The position numbers were made by a program, and so were the translations under genes. 64,000 nt of DNA. It comes from RGIG9115 sp045649825. Its GTDB lineage: Bacteria > Bacillota > Clostridia > UBA1381. This document shows positions 61,585 through 64,000 of the stretch, one piece after another (the first letter of the stretch is position 1; each line of letters begins with the position of its first letter). Where the stretch lies: assembly GCA_045649825.1 (NCBI GenBank), contig JAZRQO010000023.1, positions 66,481 through 130,480 of the forward strand, read 5' to 3'. The notes under the pieces are model-generated. The model searched no databases. It saw nothing but the letters and a program-made list of their open reading frames with translations, and was not told the origin of the DNA.

Positions 61585-62811
61585 ATGAAGAAAAGTGGCG
61601 GCTACGGCAATGTTAAGCCCTATAAAGGTGAGGAGAAATATATATTTATCAGTTATGCTCACAAGGATTATGATAAAATTAAAGATATTATTGCTGATAT
61701 GTGCGACAACGGGTACCGTGTATGGTTTGATGAGGCTATTGACCCCGGTACGGAATGGGATGAAAATATTGCAGAACATATAGAAAAAGCCCATTGTGTT
61801 ATAGCCTTTATATCTAAGAATTATCTGAATTCTGAAAATTGTAAGGATGAGATTAATTACGCCAGGGATTTACAGAAGGAAAGACTGCTTATTTATATAG
61901 AAGATGTTAATTTGCCTTCCGGAATGGCGATGAGAATGAACCGTTTACAGGCAATAAAAAAGTACAGTAACAGTGACTCGGATTTTTATGAAAAACTGTA
62001 TGAAGTGGAGTTTATTGCAAAATGCTGTGAGGATGGTGCGGAGGCTGTATCTTTTGACGGATATAAAGTTATTGAACGCATTAAAAGTACGGGTATGGCA
62101 AAACTTTATAAAGCAATTGATACGAACACCAATACGGTTGTTGCAATAAAAAAATATAGTGTATATGAAGCATTCGGGAGCCTTCTTTTCAGCAAGAGAG
62201 GATTTGCCGATGAACTCAAAAGATTGAATTCTCCGAGAGTTTGTAAGCTTTTTAAGGTTGTATCGGGGGATGAACCATTTGCAGTAATGCAGTATATAGA
62301 CGGCCAGCAACTGGGGCAATACGTTTATAGTAATAATTTGAGCGAAAGACAAATTCTTAATTTAATGAAGCAGGTTTTAGAAGCACTTGAGATAATCCAT
62401 AGCAAAGAGATGTTGTATGTGGATATTTCGCCTTATAATATAATGGTGAGCCATGGAGAGATTTGCCTGGTGGATTTGGACGGAATGACCTTTAGCGGTT
62501 CAAAGTTTGATACTATAATTACCAGCATTACAAGATATAACTGCCCTGAGCGTTATGTAAATAATAATATGGATTATCGTTCGGATATCTATGCCACGGG
62601 GATGCTTCTCAACGACCTTACGTTAAAACGGGAAGATGTTGGGTATAATGAATTTCAATGCGTTGACGGTGACAGTATTTCAGTCAAATATGATGAACCT
62701 GTTAAACAGGGAATATTTGAAATAATAAGCAAGGCTACCAGAAAAGCTCCTGATGAAAGGTATCAGAGCGTATCGGAAATGATTGATGATATAAACAAGT
62801 TGTTGGGATAA
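61585..62811 (+). CDS. TIR domain-protein kinase fusion
   Basis: 408 aa from the ATG at 61585, eight bases after GGGG-AG; upstream in-frame ATGs (61534, 61579) do not fit the RBS. TIR domain at 18-145: FISYAHKD, GYRVWFDEAIDPGTEW, then SKNYLNSENCKDE with E89 at the NADase glutamate position. Kinase domain at ~158-405: VAIK lysine K189, catalytic loop YVDISPYN with D280 and N285 in place of HRD..N, metal motif DLD (D297) in place of DFG, CPE (322) and the helix-F aspartate in SDIYATG. The glycine-rich loop is degenerate (STGMAKLY). Both halves look potentially active. Bacterial TIR proteins deplete NAD+ or make signalling nucleotides during phage attack; kinase control of a TIR is inferred here. 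Confidence 0.85.
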   Translation: MKKSGGYGNVKPYKGEEKYIFISYAHKDYDKIKDIIADMCDNGYRVWFDEAIDPGTEWDENIAEHIEKAHCVIAFISKNYLNSENCKDEINYARDLQKERLLIYIEDVNLPSGMAMRMNRLQAIKKYSNSDSDFYEKLYEVEFIAKCCEDGAEAVSFDGYKVIERIKSTGMAKLYKAIDTNTNTVVAIKKYSVYEAFGSLLFSKRGFADELKRLNSPRVCKLFKVVSGDEPFAVMQYIDGQQLGQYVYSNNLSERQILNLMKQVLEALEIIHSKEMLYVDISPYNIMVSHGEICLVDLDGMTFSGSKFDTIITSITRYNCPERYVNNNMDYRSDIYATGMLLNDLTLKREDVGYNEFQCVDGDSISVKYDEPVKQGIFEIISKATRKAPDERYQSVSEMIDDINKLLG

Positions 62812-62844
62812 AAAATGGCAAAGGCATTTCGCCTTTGCCATTTT
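62812..62844 (+). terminator. Terminator of the TIR-kinase operon
   Basis: AAAATGGCAAAGGC and GCCTTTGCCATTTT pair around ATTTC. Confidence 0.88.
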
Positions 62845-62957
62845 AAATTACAAAAAATCTACCTATGGAAAACAATATATGTCAATAATTATTTCAAAAC
62901 TGATTGACTAATTCGGAACACAATTATGCTATAATCAAGTTTTTTTTCTTATTATAT

Positions 62958-62985
62958 TTGTATTCAAAGAGAAAAGGGGTATAAT
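62958..62985 (+). promoter_or_regulatory. Possible promoter of the recombinase gene
   Basis: TTGTAT (62958-62963), 16-bp spacer, TATAAT (62980-62985). The -35 match is weak. Confidence 0.45.
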
Positions 62986-63014
62986 AATAAAAAAACTGAA
63001 AGGAAAATTATAGA

Positions 63015-63854
63015 ATGAAAACTATAACCGATGAAATTGTAAACAGATTTAAAATATATTTGTATGAGGAAGAAAGAAGCGATAATACCATCGAAAAATA
63101 TATGCGGGATATTCGTTTTTTCAGGGTATGGCTCAGTGATAAAGATATTAATAAGTCGGTGGTCCTTGAATATAAAAAACTACTCTGCGAAAAGTATGCT
63201 CCTGTTAGTGTAAACTCTGTTTTATCATCATTGAACAGCTTATTTATGTTTATGAATTGGTTTGATTTAAAGGTAAAAACGTTGAAAATCCAACGCCGTA
63301 TATTTTCCGATAAAGAAAAAGAACTGACCAAATCCGAATATGAAAGGCTCTTGTCGGCGGCTAAAAATTTGAATAATGAAAGACTATACTATTTAATGCA
63401 GACTATAGGAAGTACGGGTGTTAGAATTTCAGAACTGAAATATGTTACGGTGGATGCAGTGAATACCGGGCAGGCAATTATAAATTGTAAAGGTAAAATA
63501 AGGCAGATTTTTTTGCCAAAGCAATTATGTAAAATGCTTAGGGGATATATAAAAAAATTGAATATAAAAAGCGGCTCTGTGTTTATTACCAAAAATGGTA
63601 AGCCCCTTGACCGAAGTACGGTATGGAAAATGTTAAAAAAGCTTTGTGAAAGTGCAGGAGTTGGAAAAATCAAGGTATTTCCTCATAATTTTCGCCATCT
63701 TTTTGCACGAACATTTTATTCTGTTCAGAAAGATATTGTAAGACTTGCAGATATTTTAGGACATTCAAGCATTGAAACTACACGCATATACACTATTGAA
63801 AGTGGTGAAAATCATATAATTCAGCTCCAAAAGCTTGGTCTTCTTATGTGTTGA
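63015..63854 (+). CDS. Tyrosine recombinase (XerC/integrase-like)
   Basis: 279 aa. N-terminal SAM-like DNA-binding domain (~5-85), catalytic domain (~103-270) with R137 (TGVRISEL), K161 or K159 (CKGK), H224-x-x-R227 (HNFRH), H250 (LGHSS) and nucleophile Y259 (RIYT). All catalytic residues are present. Its size suits Xer-like recombinases and small promoter invertases rather than phage integrases, which usually carry an extra arm-binding domain. It closes the accessory island; a backward-facing promoter and twin hairpins follow. Confidence 0.9.
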   Translation: MKTITDEIVNRFKIYLYEEERSDNTIEKYMRDIRFFRVWLSDKDINKSVVLEYKKLLCEKYAPVSVNSVLSSLNSLFMFMNWFDLKVKTLKIQRRIFSDKEKELTKSEYERLLSAAKNLNNERLYYLMQTIGSTGVRISELKYVTVDAVNTGQAIINCKGKIRQIFLPKQLCKMLRGYIKKLNIKSGSVFITKNGKPLDRSTVWKMLKKLCESAGVGKIKVFPHNFRHLFARTFYSVQKDIVRLADILGHSSIETTRIYTIESGENHIIQLQKLGLLMC

Positions 63855-63877
63855 TAAAAACATAATCGAAATTATGT
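63854..63877 (-). terminator. Minus-strand terminator with UUCG loop
   Basis: Read on the minus strand: CATAAT-TTCG-ATTATG followed by TTTTTAT. A short stem with a stable tetraloop and U-tail. It lies 10 bp past the recombinase stop codon. Confidence 0.6.
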
Positions 63878-63932
63878 AGAATAAACAAATGCATCATAAT
63901 CGAAATTATGTGGCATTTATCCTTTAACTTCT
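63856..63932 (-). ncRNA. Candidate short RNA or leader transcript
   Basis: A transcript from the minus promoter at 63939-63967 would run about 75 nt to the terminator at 63854-63877. It carries two UUCG-capped hairpins (63889-63916 and 63861-63876) and a 14-codon frame (MPHNFDYDAFVYST) after AAAGGATAA. It may be a small RNA, or the leader left behind by an inverted promoter. Confidence 0.3.
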
Positions 63933-63938
63933 CCTGAA

Positions 63939-63967
63939 ATTATACCACACCACCGGACAACTGTCAA
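63939..63967 (-). promoter_or_regulatory. Consensus promoter facing back toward the recombinase
   Basis: Minus strand TTGACA (63962-63967), 17-bp spacer, TATAAT (63939-63944): perfect consensus. It points at the 3' end of the recombinase gene with no minus-strand gene there. Confidence 0.8.
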
Positions 63968-64000
63968 TATTTTACATATTAATATCCTAATTTTGGTAAT

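Noticed and set aside
53709..63854. CRISPR array or cas genes in the defence island
   Set aside because: No regularly spaced direct repeats and no cas-like proteins were seen anywhere in the window.

Overview
The window looks like a chromosome segment of a strictly anaerobic, low-GC Firmicute of class Clostridia. The evidence is spoVG, a YerC-type repressor, the rpsL-rpsG-fusA-tuf order with an L7Ae-like gene in front, the nnr-alr-mazEF cluster, perfect TTGACA-17-TATAAT promoters, GTG and TTG starts, and anaerobe markers (a probable HydE start, a TM1266-type hydrogenase regulator, desulfoferrodoxin-like and rubredoxin domains). The RNase P RNA is A-type. Genus and family cannot be fixed from sequence alone.

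Layout. 1-2.5 kb: edge of a radical-SAM gene, two XRE regulators (one fused to a complete desulfoferrodoxin module), tRNA-Ser, tRNA-Leu and a flavin reductase-rubredoxin fusion. 2.6-9.7 kb: a Wzy/ligase-type membrane protein coupled to a repetitive exported protein, a flavoprotein, and potABC without potD. 9.7-15.2 kb: an HPr-like protein lacking the phosphorylatable His, mtaB, pgi, a small P-loop protein and thrC. 15.3-19.2 kb: a minus-strand operon (glycolipid glycosyltransferase, TM1266 regulator, cysK, nucleotidyltransferase) divergent from a tetR across interlocked promoters. 19.3-25.7 kb: putP, MATE, YitT, murC, spoVG. 26-27.4 kb: five tRNAs and rnpB. 27.4-32.6 kb: pgk-tpiA-gpmI and an aldo/keto reductase. 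32.9-35.6 kb: a polar amino-acid ABC transporter with yerC. 35.8-42 kb: a GT-C-like membrane protein, a membrane AraC regulator, and a CNNM/CorC protein behind a leader ORF. 42-48.5 kb: mazEF, alr, nnr, rdgB, an orphan fumarase beta subunit and a transglutaminase-like protein. 48.6-53.6 kb: translation-factor operon. 53.7-64 kb: accessory island with HepT/MntA, a SLATT-like protein, a type III restriction-modification system with its own HTH, a secreted protein, a TIR-protein kinase fusion with a small partner, and a tyrosine recombinase.

Most notable: (1) a 41-codon leader ORF with an Asp-rich start, overlapping an 18-bp hairpin, ahead of the CNNM/CorC gene, a layout that could sense Mg2+ by ribosome destabilisation; (2) a family of about 200-bp structured repeats, one copy lying inside helix P12 of the RNase P RNA and two in spacers of the glycolytic operon, whose hairpins differ between copies by compensatory changes; (3) a TIR-kinase fusion in a defence island ending in a recombinase followed by a backward-facing promoter and twin UUCG hairpins; (4) an XRE regulator carrying all ligands of both desulfoferrodoxin iron centres. 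All functional statements are inferred from sequence; no database search was run.
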